From Mucor racemosus (taxonomy: Eukaryota > Mucoromycota > Mucoromycetes > Mucorales > Mucoraceae), in contig JAPEHQ010000003.1 in the NCBI GenBank assembly GCA_027405735.1, positions 2,232,001 through 2,296,000 of the forward strand: a stretch of 64,000 bases of DNA, written 5' to 3'. A program made the position numbers and the translations under genes. Positions 36,268-47,048 of this stretch are shown here, one piece after another. The notes under the pieces are model-generated. The model saw nothing but the letters and a program-made list of their open reading frames with translations. It was not told the origin of the DNA and did not search any database. The stretch's first letter is position 1, and the number at the start of each line of letters is the position of its first letter.

Positions 36268-37486
36268 TTATAATGATGCAACATCAGGATCAATGTCATT
36301 CAAAATGCTTTGAATGTCATAATAGAATCTCAGTGATTGAACTGCCTTTTTTTCTTGCTCTGTCAAATGAATTGTCCCTTGATTTGAATCATATTTCTTT
36401 TCTAATAATTGTGATAAAAATTTGTGTTTTGAATCATCATAATCGAACAAATCCATATAATCGATAGCCTAATAAACGAATTGGTTAAGAATTCTATATA
36501 AACCAACTAAAAGAGTACCTTTTCAAGTAATTGATCTTCTAGTCCAGGAAGTGTTGATTTAATTGCACTATTAAGCACAGATAATCGTTCTCTGTCCAAG
36601 CGGCACCTTTGTAGCTTTTCCATAATATCTTTATCTCTATACGATTCATTTGTTGGTTTTGATGATGATTGCGTTGAACAGCTTAAATCTACTAATAAAG
36701 GTTCTTTTGTTTGTTGTTGTTGTTGTTGTTGTTGGTTTTTTAATGGTCTATGTCTCAATCTAATCCATCTTCTTCTTCGAACAAATGATCTGAAGTGCTT
36801 ATAATTACCTTTTTTTGTGATTATTTATAAGTATCAGTTTATTGTTGTCTATTTTTAAAATGTTACTATTACCATGCCACACTGCACCATGAAACTTTAA
36901 TGCATATTGCCAGCCAGCTTCATCAACATCCTCAGTCATATCGATCATCCAATCTTTACTAACCCACTGCCAAGTAGGATCTGGTAATTGATAGTTTTCT
37001 ATATTCATAGGAGTGAATCTTTTTTTTATTATTTTTATTATTATCATTAATGTTAGCACGTGCATTGTATGTGTGAAATCCAATTCAGAAAATAAAATTA
37101 CCTCATATCCGCATCACACCATGGATTGGGGTCAAATTGTAATAGGCTTTTGTAAATTTATCAATTGATATATATATATACACATTATAGGATTTTTACA
37201 CTTACGTTTTGCTACTATACCCTACAGCCAAAGAACTTTAAAGTTATTAGTAACACTAGTACTGCATGAATTGATTTTTTTTTCTTTATTTTTACCCTCT
37301 TTGACATTCAAATAATACATCATAAGCATATTCTTCGCATCGGTGATCGTGAAACGGTAATGGAGGTAATGCTATTGTTGAATTATTGCTCGTCTTTGAT
37401 GCTCTAGGTTTATGTACAAGCTCTCTTAATGATTTTCTAATTCTAAAAGGTCTTTGATGTTTATCATAATCTTGTTCCGTAATCAT
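36268..37486 (-). CDS. Dysferlin-domain (DysF) protein, peroxin/Spo73-like
   Basis: Exons, minus strand: 37486-37296, 37235-37206, 37146-37102, 37018-36873, 36808-36519, 36468-36268; 301 codons (300 residues). It contains one split DysF module. The N-terminal half runs ECQRG through SSKTLLQFDPNPWCD. The C-terminal half has LPDPTWQWVSKDWMIDM, DVDEAGWQYA, WHGNYKHFRSF and VRRRRWIRLR. DysF domains occur in peroxisome-size peroxins (Pex23/30 group), spore-wall protein Spo73 and ferlins. There are no membrane helices here, so it is closer in layout to Spo73 than to Pex30, though twice as long. A poly-Gln tract follows the domain. Exon 2 is 30 nt; its acceptor follows a TACTAATAAC branch point. Role inferred only. 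Confidence 0.85.
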
Positions 37487-37817
37487 TTTTATATATATAT
37501 ATTATATTGCTGAACAAGAAAGGTGGAAAAAGGAAAAATGTGAAAGAAGGAAAAAAAAAACGGAGTTGCTCTAAAATATGATTTATAGTTCAAAAAAGGT
37601 GATTTCGGTAAATTGTGAATGAGGGGAGTAAAAAGGAAGAAAAGAGGCAAAATCCTCTCCTTCATTCCTATATTTATTACGTCAAACAGTAATTTATATC
37701 TTACTGTTTGACAATATAAAAAGTACAAAAGTTTAAAGTTTAATCCAATCCATCGTTCTTTTCCGTCTTGTTCAACTTTTTTATTTTTTTTTTATTTCAC
37801 TATTTCCTTACATTTAC
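37487..37817. promoter_or_regulatory. Divergent promoter, DysF gene / RasGEF
   Basis: 331 bp between two divergently oriented start codons, so both promoters lie here. It shows pyrimidine- and purine-rich tracts (T-run near 37780) and a short inverted pair TTACTGT...ACAGTAA near 37690-37707. No defined factor site can be named. Confidence 0.45.
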
Positions 37818-40693
37818 ATGTTTAACACTATCCCATGCTCAGTTTCGCCGTTAAATACAACATCGTCATTACTACAAAAGTAAGTAAATGTGGTTTTTCA
37901 AACATAAAACATCCAATCTTATACTATATTTATATAGACGAAGATCAAAGTCATTAGATGATATAATCATAAAGAAAGATGGCGATCGTCTCTCTTGTTA
38001 TCAGGACACTTTTACATCTACATCACCCGTAGTAACAATTCACGATATACCACCAAAGAGAAGACATAGTGTATGCAATCATGAACCTCACCAAAGATTA
38101 GCCACTATATATGGTTGGGTAACCACTGCAAAATCAAGGTAACATTTTACTTTACTCCTGTTTTTTGTTATTTTTATATAAACATTCCTCCAAATCAGTG
38201 ATAGGATGCATGAATCAAATCGGCGCTTACAAGCTTCTCGATCATTTTCGCATATTCCTGCCGCTGTAGATGCTGAAGATGGTAACAATGCTTCTTCCAT
38301 AGATGCTGTTAATGTACCTGATCAAAATAATATCAACAAATTGACAAGAATAATGGAGAAAACTAGAAATATTTCATTATTATTTCCAAATAAAACCATA
38401 GCTGGTAATACATCATTTGTAAATCAGCAATATCAACATCTTGAGCAGATTCTTCATCCAATGCAGCATCAGCATGAATCCTGGGTTCAACAACAATATA
38501 AAAAAGTACTGAAAACACCACAGCCTAAACCGGTAGAAAATGATTTACCCCCTTTACCCATCGAAAATGATCCGCATATATTTGATTTATTAGCTAAAGA
38601 TACACCAAGCTTTATTCACTATGGCAAATCAGATGCTACCATCACCTCTGCTACTGTTGAAAAGCTAATTGAAAAAATAACTCGTGAAATGGGTACATAT
38701 TATATGTATTAAATCTTCTGCACTGTCCTTTATTTTCTGATGCTTGCTTTTTCTTGTACAGATAACGAATTTCTAATGGACTTTTTTTTGACATATCGAC
38801 AATTTTTGACGCCCATCAAGTTGTGCAAACTACTCATTTTAAGATTTCGCTGGGCACTCTTACAAGATGATGATGAGCGTAGATTAATTCGTATAAGGTA
38901 TTAATTGTAAATTATATTGTTATATTATTTATTTAAGGAGTAATGTTTTAACATAGGACATTTGTGGTCATTCGTCATTGGTTGACTCATTACTGGACAT
39001 ACGATTTTACAACATCTCGAACACTTCGTTATGTATTATGTACATTTCTTACACAACTACAATCAAATCCAGTAATCCTTTCATCTCCACGTGATGATCG
39101 CATTGTAAAGAATTTACGTAATGTGCTGAAAAGACAAAGAAAATTCTATCAGCATTGGGTAGATCCCCTTCAGGAACAGAATCAAAAAGAAAAACTACCG
39201 TCAAGAAAAGATAGTGCAATTGGCATTTCATCTTGTAGGAACAGTATACATCAAGACAATCTTAGCAACACACCTACTTCATCTTCATCCTCATGGACTA
39301 CTAAAATGAAGAGATCTCTTAAAAGAACTGTTTCTATCAAACAACCTAATGCAACAGCAATGCCACCTACTTTATACTCGACAGTCAATAATGCACCATG
39401 TAGTTGTAACCTTACAGATTGTCCACTTAGTACTAGTTGTAGTAATATAAGTTCGAATATTGAGCATAAAGAGCAATGCATAATGCACTCTTCAATAAGG
39501 CCTGCACTCCACAATAGTAGCTCAATCAAGTTTTTTCGTTCATCCAACTCAACAACAACTGCTGCAAACACATCGACGTCTAATTACAAGTCTATAATAC
39601 TTAAATATCGATCAGAAATAATTGCGCAACAATTTTGTTTACTTGAGAAAGCTATGTTACAAAATGTAACTTGGGATGAATTAGTTGATCTAAGGTGGAG
39701 AAAACGATCTACTCAAAGACAATCATTTGTGATTGAAATGACAACCTTGGATGACGATGTTCATGTTGGTGTAGACCAAATGATTGGATTTTTCAATATG
39801 GTAACAAAGACAATATCTTTTTTTTTAAAAAAAAAACGAAAAGATTCGCTTGATTGATATTCATCTTTATAGACATGCCAATGGGTTGCGTCTGAAATTG
39901 TTCGCTCACAGCAACTAGATACAAGAGTAAAAGTCATTGAAAAGTTTCTTCGCATAGCCTTAAAATGTTATCATCACAGAAATTTTAGTACATTAATGCA
40001 AATTCTGTTGGGTTTACAATCTCCAGCTGTATCAAGGTTAGAGAAAACATGGCAAAAAGTGGATCATTGTCAAATGGAGTTGTTCAATCAACTCAAAGAA
40101 ATGGCAAAGCCTTTCAGAAATTGGAAAAATGTGAGAGATTGTATGACCAAAGCTACAGAAGAGGTAGCTGAATCTTTTGCCGTCGAAAGCGTATTGACAA
40201 AAAGTTTAAAAGATTTCGACCACACCAGCGGCTGTATACCCTTTCTTGGTAAAAAAAGAAATTCAATTAAAATGCATAGATAATCTTTCCTGACATTATT
40301 CAAACAATAGGCCTTTATTTATCTGATTTGGTATTTGTAGCCGAGTTACCTACATTTATAGAATCATCTTGCGCTAATGACGATGAAGAAGAACAAGAAA
40401 TGCATGAAAATGATAGAGATTTATGCGAGAGATTAAGCCATAATTTAGTGAATTACAATAAATTTAGGATAACAGGTTAGTAAATACGCAGTAAAATCCC
40501 TTTTCAAGGTGAAAATTCTAAATTTTTTATTTAAAACACTATAGCATCTGTTGTCAAACACGTATTAGCATTTCAGGTGCTTTCCAGAGCATACAATTTC
40601 AAAGTTCAACCAACACTATACACGCATTTACGATCTATTAGTTCACTCGACAATGCAGAAATTAGAAAAGCCAGCTTTTTATGTGAAGAATGA
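37818..40693 (+). CDS. Ras guanine-nucleotide exchange factor (Cdc25 family)
   Basis: Activates a Ras-type GTPase by GDP release. Exons 37818-37879, 37938-38138, 38199-38692, 38762-38897, 38957-39800, 39873-40248, 40311-40475, 40545-40693; 809 codons (808 residues). The N-terminal 230 residues are polar and probably disordered. A RasGEF_N module (about 238-360) follows, with KLIEKITREM and FFLTYRQFLTP, then a low-complexity Ser/Thr linker, then the catalytic CDC25 domain (about 505-800). The catalytic part has IIAQQFCLLE, FNMTCQWVASEIV, RVKVIEKFLRIALKCYHHRNFSTLMQI-type helices, IPFLGLYLSDLVFV and the NYNKFR end. No SH3 domain, unlike yeast Cdc25p. The stop lies only 6 bp from the convergent COA4-like stop. 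Which Ras it serves cannot be told. Confidence 0.92.
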
Positions 40694-40699
40694 TTTCAG

Positions 40700-40972
40700 T
40701 TAGTCTTGTGGATGCTTCGCAGATTCGATCAACTCTTTACTTCCAGCATTATTGGAATTCTTTATAAAGCATTCACGGAATGCTTGCATTTCTTCCTTAC
40801 ATTTTCTCCAATCTTTTGTGTCAAAAAAGCATAATTGTAAATCTTCATTTTCTTGATGACAACCAGTTTTTTCAATTCTTGCATTATATGGATCGTCATC
40901 TTCATCCTCATCAACTACTGGGTTAGCGTTAATTTTCTCAGCTATAGGTGTATTTGTTGTTGTGCTGCTCAT
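40700..40972 (-). CDS. Twin CX9C protein, COA4-like
   Basis: Single exon, 90 residues. An acidic, polar N-terminus is followed by CHQENEDLQLC and CKEEMQAFREC, two CX9C pairs that form a coiled-coil-helix-coiled-coil-helix fold in the mitochondrial intermembrane space after oxidation by Mia40. Size and motif spacing (DTKDWRKC between the pairs) best fit COA4/Cmc3, a cytochrome c oxidase assembly factor; other CHCHD proteins are possible. The gene is convergent with RasGEF (6 bp between stops). Its upstream region has been cut by a chromovirus whose same-strand LTR begins about 190 bp before the start codon, which may alter expression. Confidence 0.85.
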   Translation of the reverse strand: MSSTTTNTPIAEKINANPVVDEDEDDDPYNARIEKTGCHQENEDLQLCFFDTKDWRKCKEEMQAFRECFIKNSNNAGSKELIESAKHPQD

Positions 40973-41162
40973 ATTTTGTCGTGTATATATTATATTTGAA
41001 TTTAATAAAAGAAAAAAAAACTTAGTACAAGGGCATGTGTATTACAGTATTGTCCAAAAATGACAGCAGATATTTCAGGTTTATTCGCAGTCTAAAAGTT
41101 GCATAGAATTTCGAATGATTGCTTACACTTTCACTTGTGAAACAATTTGTCCAAGATAATAG

Positions 41163-41645
41163 TGCAGTAAAATATGGGTGTAAAAAGCGATAAAGAATAC
41201 TGTTAAAATCCTTCTTTATTAAAATATGGATAATGTGCAATAAAATGGTTATTCTACGTCTCTATTTATATTATTTGGTGATTATTTACTATCTTGCAAT
41301 TGCATTGCAATTGTCAACGATTCCATTAATTTTGAGTATAAATGTTGGGTTGTTTGGTTATTGATTTGGTGGATCAAGAACGGTGTTTTAAATATAGTTT
41401 GTCAATCATGCTTTCAGAACAGCCCTTACTTGTTCTACTTGATAAGCATGTACTTTTTGTATCTTTTATTTAGGATATCCCACATTACTTTAGTATTTTA
41501 GCATCTCTTATTTGAGTATTATACCCTTGCTATCTTTATGCAATTGTCTATTTACTATATAGTCTTATCTTTGATAGCATGGTTTCAAATGAGATGACAT
41601 TTAATTTAGGTATTTTATGATGGGAATCTAGCTTAGTTCACTTCA
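41163..41645 (-). repeat. 3' LTR of the chromovirus
   Basis: 483 bp, bounded by TGCAG on the left and CTTCA on the right in plus-strand reading (element sense begins TGAAG and ends TGCA). Its minus-strand orientation points the LTR promoter toward the COA4-like gene. It contains TATAAATAG and AATAAA in element sense. Confidence 0.95.
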
Positions 41646-41657
41646 TGCCTCCCCGCT
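41646..41657 (-). other. Polypurine tract of the chromovirus
   Basis: In element sense AGCGGGGAGGCA lies immediately before the 3' LTR (TGAAG). A G/A-rich block abutting the 3' LTR is the standard plus-strand primer site of LTR retrotransposons. Confidence 0.75.
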
Positions 41658-41829
41658 AAACGCAAACAAGTTTTGCGTTGACCCAGTATGCAGCAAATTT
41701 AGAAAAACTAGAATCCGAAATGGAATCTTTAGTTAGAGAAAAACTTTGTTTTTCTTGTTGTTGTTTTTGATAAATTTATTATATGTTGTGCTTGAATACC
41801 TCTTCCATTGATGTTAGATTTGGTAGAGG

Positions 41830-41831
<2 letters not shown>

Positions 41832-41869
<38 letters not shown>
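41832..41869. repeat. T38 homopolymer
   Basis: A run of 38 T on the plus strand (A38 in element sense) between the gag-pol stop and the polypurine tract, followed by a (TA)n run at 41908-41928. Such runs are prone to assembly length error. In element sense it could act as an internal poly-A. Confidence 0.9.
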
Positions 41870-41871
<2 letters not shown>

Positions 41872-42021
41872 GAGATCATAGATCTATTGATTAGAGCACA
41901 AAGGAACATATATATATATATATATATAGGATAAGAGATTCAATGATTTATTGGATCAAAGTTTTGTTTATTAAGAGTTATTATGTTGGATTTGGTAGTA
42001 GAGATCATTTTTAGTAGAATA

Positions 42022-45000
42022 TTATTTGGATTTTGAAATTTTTGCACGTTGTCGACGACGAAAAATTTGTGTTTGAGGCGATTTAGATTTGCGTTTGGTA
42101 GATGTATTTATGGTTTCAGTATCTTTGGTTGAAGTATCATTGATTTCTTTTCTAAATGCTTCTCGTTGTCGAAGTTCTTTTACTTTTTTCCAATAGTTTG
42201 CAATAGGTGTAGGTGTAGAGAAGAGATCAGGTGTGAGCCAGTCATTTTCTCTTTCACCATAACCACACCATTTAGTCAGATATTCAGTGGTACCATCAGG
42301 TAATTCACGATGGTCACGGATTTCTTCGACTTCGTATACTTTTTCTTCAAGAGCTGTTTCATCTAAAGATACAACTTTTAACTCTGAAGGTGTATATTCA
42401 CGATGGAGTAGTTCATTTGCATCATCTTTTAGTACATAGGTTCCTGCTCGAGTACGTCTTACTACAATATATGGTCCTGAATAGAGTGGAGCTAATTTAT
42501 TTGATCGACCTTCTGCAAAACGTATCATCACAGGTGTACCAGCTGGAATGTTTTCTATTATGTAATGTTTTTGATTGAATTTTTTGCGATATAATTTAGC
42601 TAATTCATTTGTTCTTTGTTGGATAGCAGGAAAGACAATATCATTCATAGTTTCAGCGCGTTTTTGCAATTCTTCAAGTGTCAAAGCTTTCCTGTTGTTT
42701 CTATTTATTTTTTTAGGGTCCAAATTTACTTGTCTAGCAAACATCAAGCTAAAAGGAGTACTTGCTGTACGGTCTCGGACTTTCATATTGATTGCTAGTT
42801 GAACAATAGGCAAACGATTATCCCAGTTTTTGGTATCGTTTCCACACATTTTTCTCAACGTTCCGGAAACAGTTTTCACAGCGTTTTCACTGTGGCCATT
42901 TCCTTGTGCGTAATAAGGAGTGCTTTGGATCATTCCAATGTTCAATTTTTTGTAAATATATTCAGATAAATTTGATTTAAATTCTTTTCCATTATCAGAT
43001 AAAGTAACATTTACTGCCAAGCCGTAATCCCCGTACACTGAATTCAACAGATTAGCGATGGTATCACTTTGTTTATTGGGTGCAGGGCGAGCAATAATGT
43101 ATTTTGTACAAATGTCAACAACCACAAGGATATAACAATTCCCTTTTTCAGTTACAGGTAAAGGCCCAATCATATCCATGCTGATAAAATCAAATGGTTC
43201 GTATGATACAACACTTCTTGCAGGATTAAACCCTTTTTTTGCAATGTTATGTAATTGACACTCCTTACAGGACATCAAAATTTCTTTGGCATCATTATAG
43301 ATGGTATTCCAATGAAGACCATGATAAGTGTGGATATGTTTTACAACAGCTGCAATACCAAAATGACCAATTTTATGGGCATCATGGATTATCTTTTTAC
43401 GATCATTTTTAGGAGGGCAGACATAATCAGTTGTGGTTTCTTTGAATTTCTTACTACCGATTTTGACTGCAAGTACATTTAGGTCATGATCTTTGGAATA
43501 AATCTTTTTTTGTTTTACAATTAGATTTTCTTTTGCTCTTCTCAAGAGGATTATTTTTTCTAATTTCTTGATTTGTTGAGCGTATTCATCAGCAAGCTCT
43601 TCATCTTCGGTTATGGCAGGGTACAATCTCGATAAGCGATCAGCAAGAATATTTTCCATGCCTTTTATATGAGCTACTGAGAAATTGTATTCACCCAATA
43701 TTTCCAAATAACCTTGGAGGGTACTATTTAATGTAGATGATGTGAACAGATAGGTAAGGGCTAAATGATCACAGAGTACAGTTATATTGTTATGACCCCA
43801 TAAAAGAGGTTTATATTTTTGGAAGCCAAATACTATGGCAGCAGTTTCTCTTCGATTTGTAGACCAATTTCTTTCGGCACTATTCAAAGATCTGCTTACA
43901 AATGCAACATGTTTAATACGACCAAATTCATCCTTTTGAAATAGACATGCAGATATTCCTAGTATACTAGCATCAGTTTGCATATAATATGGTTGTGATG
44001 GATCAGGCGCATAAAGGATTTGGTTAGACATGAGTATTTGTTTAATTCTTTGTAGTCTATCAGTGTGCAATTGGGTCCATTTTCCCGTGATATTTTTCTC
44101 ATTTCGTAGACTATCAATAGGAGCGGATATCTTAGATAGCATTGGACAATAGCTTCTTAAATGGCTTATAATACCCATAAGGCTACGTACTTGCTTTGTT
44201 GTTTTTGGTATTTCCCAAGAATCGATATTTGACAATCGTTTCGTATCAATCTTGGTTACATTTTTGCTAATAATGAAGCCCAACAAATATACACTTGTTT
44301 GGAAGAACGAACATTTATCAATGTTGATTCTCAAGTTTACTTTGGTTAAACGATTTATTACCAGTTTGAGCATCAACGAACTTGAAGTTGAGTCTATTCC
44401 CCAAACTACGATATCGTCCAAATAATGAGAAATTCCAGCTTGAAATTCATCATCAATCCGACGAATATCTTTGTTTTGTTGGATATACAAATTCTTTAAT
44501 TCAGTTTTAAATTCTTGTTCAATACCATCAAACAAAACACTCATTGTATAAACAAACTGGCTTACAAGGAATTTTAATCCGAATGGGGCACGACACCATT
44601 GGTAAGTCAGGTTGTTATAGCTAAAAATGAGACAACGTCTTGATTCAGGTGATACAGGGTACGCAAAGTATGCCTGTTTTAGATCCAGAACACTTATTAC
44701 ATTAGCATGACCAGCTACTTTACTAAAGATTTCATCAATTTTTGGTACAGCATAGTTTTCATGACAATCTTTATCAGAAATAGCAGCATTAATCCTTCTT
44801 AAATCACAACAGATTCGAAGTTTAGTTGTTTTTCCTGTTAGTGGATCACGTTTTGGAACAGCTAATAAAGGTGAATGGAAGGTGGGATCAGGTTTTGTGC
44901 GTTCAACAATGCCATCTTTTAACCACTGTTCAAGCTGTATTTTTATTTCTGCATCTGCATTCACAGCAAGCGGATATTGACGAACGAAACAATCACTAGG

Positions 45001-47010
45001 GTCTGATATTTTGATTTTTACGACTGATTCTGGCATGGTACATGCTGCATCACTAGGAATTGCCATGTTTCTATCCAAAGCTGGTTGAATATGATTTAAC
45101 AATTCTTTCCTTTCGCTTGGTGTACCATAATCAGCTTTTTCTGGGTTGTATATATTTCCATTATCATGGTTTATGTCTTCAAATTGCTTTAATTCATTGT
45201 CTCTTTCTGAATCAGGGAATTTAAATGCTACACCTTGGAGATAAATGTTCATTTTTGGCAAAATATCGATACCAAGTAGCACGTCAAATTCAGTAGACAA
45301 TTCATCATTAAATTCAATGACTTCAAATACATGAGTAAATTTGATGTTATTAGTATATGTAACTTCCATTGGTTCTGTTTTGCCAATTCTTTTTACAGTA
45401 CTATTTTTATTATCATCATTTACAGACAAAAAATTAAGATAACCAGTTGTTTTATATGTTTGAATATTTGAGAATTCTTTATTTAATATATTTTTGTTAA
45501 TAAAACTAATGTCGGCACCCGGGTCAACTTTACCGATAATTCTTCTATTGTTTAATAGGAGTGGGGTGATTAGTTTCATATTGTTTTTGTTTTCATTTTT
45601 AGTCTTTTTTGACTTACAGATATGAGTATCATTTTCATATACTTCTTTCAAGGCTTGGGCCATCAAATCAGTTTCATTTTCTTCTTTCATGTTATCAGAA
45701 GTTGAAACAGATAATACATTAACACCACTAGATGGTACCTTTTGTCGTTTTGCAATACGATATTCTTCGCAAGTGTGTCCATGCTTCCAAGGGCGGCCAC
45801 AATGACGACAGGGTGTTGAGTTCTTGGTGGCTTTATAAGGTAAGTTACGATCACCTAGCATTCTTGCCTTAGGTAGAGTAGGTACAGCAGATGAGCTGAC
45901 AGTAGGAGGACCAGAGGACCCAGATGACAACTTGTCAACAGAAGCAAACTTTCTTTTTGTAGAATCACTTTTAGAGCCAAACCAAGAATGGGGAGTCTTT
46001 TCACCGAGAAGATCAATAGCAGCATTATGTATTTCACTAGTTGTCCAGGCCTGTCTCTTGGTGTTGGATAGCAATACGGTACAAATGTTTAACTGCCATT
46101 CTTCAGGTAAAGAGAGAAGAAAAATATCACCAATGGTTAGATCATCACGATTGTAACCGGCTTCACCAACAGTACGAAAGAAACGATTAGAATATTCATC
46201 AACGGACTCATTGAAACCAATCTCCATGTTCATAACAGCACGTCTTTTGTGAATTCTTGAAACAACGGTACCAAATTTCTTGCTAAAGACCAACTTAACA
46301 TCATGCCATTTATCAGATTTCAAAACTACAGTTTTCATCCAATCATCCAATTCATAGGACAAAGTGAGTGGAATGTATTTCCGCCATACATTTTCAATAT
46401 CTTGACCAGAAGAGTACACTATCTTTTCAAATTCGGACAGAAAATGATCCACTGATTTATAGGCGTCTTCATTTGGAAAAGGTTTAGCTTTATTATCTTC
46501 CAACTGAAATTTTGGAAGATCCCTTTTTGAGATTTTTAAACCAGAAGATGATGAGTTAACAGAGACCTTGGTAGTGGTAGCAGCAGCAGCAGCAGAAGCA
46601 ACCTTAAGACCGTCAGAAAGGGTTTTGACATGCTTGTCCAAGTTAGCTACAGTATCACGTAGTTTATCCGCTTCATTATCATCAACATTTGGATCACATA
46701 GAGCTTTCAAATATGCAGTTTGTGCATTTTCCTTCTTGAGAAAAACCTTTTTTAGTACTTCGGTTAATGTTGGAGACTTGGTAACAGGATGGGGTGGAGC
46801 AGCTTCAGGTGTTTTGTCTTCAGCTTTTTCTTCACCTTCTTCAATGGTAGCAGCAGGGGATTCAGCAATATTCATGTCATTTAATCTTTTGGTAGTAATG
46901 GGTAAGTTTTCCATTTCAATATCCTCTTCAGGGATAGTAGATGGCAACGCATCTTCAGGTTCAGGAGACGAGAGAGGAGAACTACCAGTAGAGAGTATGG
47001 AGGTTGACAT
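42022..47010 (-). CDS. Chromovirus Gag-Pol polyprotein, intact
   Basis: Single 1662-residue frame, as in Tf1/sushi-type elements, with no gag/pol frameshift. Gag capsid-like region about 185-330; a zinc-knuckle-like C-x2-C-x5-H-x3-C at 401-414 (the classical spacing is x4/x4). The aspartic protease has Asp496 in VDPGADISF, with Pro where Ser or Thr is usual. Reverse transcriptase (about 650-900) has catalytic YLDD at 863-866. RNase H follows (about 985-1125). Integrase has an H-x3-H...C-x2-C zinc module and Asp1279, Asp1339, Glu1375, a DD35E triad with exactly 35 residues between the last two. Next come a GPY/F motif (SGPYIVVRR) and a C-terminal chromodomain (about 1559-1612) with the aromatic Tyr, Trp, Trp positions present. 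All catalytic residues look intact. Confidence 0.96.
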   Translation of the reverse strand: MSTSILSTGSSPLSSPEPEDALPSTIPEEDIEMENLPITTKRLNDMNIAESPAATIEEGEEKAEDKTPEAAPPHPVTKSPTLTEVLKKVFLKKENAQTAYLKALCDPNVDDNEADKLRDTVANLDKHVKTLSDGLKVASAAAAATTTKVSVNSSSSGLKISKRDLPKFQLEDNKAKPFPNEDAYKSVDHFLSEFEKIVYSSGQDIENVWRKYIPLTLSYELDDWMKTVVLKSDKWHDVKLVFSKKFGTVVSRIHKRRAVMNMEIGFNESVDEYSNRFFRTVGEAGYNRDDLTIGDIFLLSLPEEWQLNICTVLLSNTKRQAWTTSEIHNAAIDLLGEKTPHSWFGSKSDSTKRKFASVDKLSSGSSGPPTVSSSAVPTLPKARMLGDRNLPYKATKNSTPCRHCGRPWKHGHTCEEYRIAKRQKVPSSGVNVLSVSTSDNMKEENETDLMAQALKEVYENDTHICKSKKTKNENKNNMKLITPLLLNNRRIIGKVDPGADISFINKNILNKEFSNIQTYKTTGYLNFLSVNDDNKNSTVKRIGKTEPMEVTYTNNIKFTHVFEVIEFNDELSTEFDVLLGIDILPKMNIYLQGVAFKFPDSERDNELKQFEDINHDNGNIYNPEKADYGTPSERKELLNHIQPALDRNMAIPSDAACTMPESVVKIKISDPSDCFVRQYPLAVNADAEIKIQLEQWLKDGIVERTKPDPTFHSPLLAVPKRDPLTGKTTKLRICCDLRRINAAISDKDCHENYAVPKIDEIFSKVAGHANVISVLDLKQAYFAYPVSPESRRCLIFSYNNLTYQWCRAPFGLKFLVSQFVYTMSVLFDGIEQEFKTELKNLYIQQNKDIRRIDDEFQAGISHYLDDIVVWGIDSTSSSLMLKLVINRLTKVNLRINIDKCSFFQTSVYLLGFIISKNVTKIDTKRLSNIDSWEIPKTTKQVRSLMGIISHLRSYCPMLSKISAPIDSLRNEKNITGKWTQLHTDRLQRIKQILMSNQILYAPDPSQPYYMQTDASILGISACLFQKDEFGRIKHVAFVSRSLNSAERNWSTNRRETAAIVFGFQKYKPLLWGHNNITVLCDHLALTYLFTSSTLNSTLQGYLEILGEYNFSVAHIKGMENILADRLSRLYPAITEDEELADEYAQQIKKLEKIILLRRAKENLIVKQKKIYSKDHDLNVLAVKIGSKKFKETTTDYVCPPKNDRKKIIHDAHKIGHFGIAAVVKHIHTYHGLHWNTIYNDAKEILMSCKECQLHNIAKKGFNPARSVVSYEPFDFISMDMIGPLPVTEKGNCYILVVVDICTKYIIARPAPNKQSDTIANLLNSVYGDYGLAVNVTLSDNGKEFKSNLSEYIYKKLNIGMIQSTPYYAQGNGHSENAVKTVSGTLRKMCGNDTKNWDNRLPIVQLAINMKVRDRTASTPFSLMFARQVNLDPKKINRNNRKALTLEELQKRAETMNDIVFPAIQQRTNELAKLYRKKFNQKHYIIENIPAGTPVMIRFAEGRSNKLAPLYSGPYIVVRRTRAGTYVLKDDANELLHREYTPSELKVVSLDETALEEKVYEVEEIRDHRELPDGTTEYLTKWCGYGERENDWLTPDLFSTPTPIANYWKKVKELRQREAFRKEINDTSTKDTETINTSTKRKSKSPQTQIFRRRQRAKISKSK

Positions 47011-47030
47011 AATAAAAAAATCAATGATTT

Positions 47031-47043
47031 GATTGTAACAGTA
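47031..47043 (-). other. Candidate self-priming primer-binding site
   Basis: Just inside the 5' LTR (5 bp from its end) the element-sense RNA reads TACTGTTACAATC, which lacks the TGG start of a tRNA-primed site. The LTR itself holds the complement, GATTTTAACAGTA in element sense (47084-47096), matching 12 of 13. The two could pair in the 5' leader of the transcript, as the Tf1/sushi group does to self-prime minus-strand synthesis. Inference from sequence only. Confidence 0.5.
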
Positions 47044-47048
47044 AAAAA

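Noticed and set aside
41832..41928. T38 and (TA)n runs considered as a replication or regulatory element
   Set aside because: They are simple sequence within a retrotransposon 3' untranslated region, and nothing supports a specific function.
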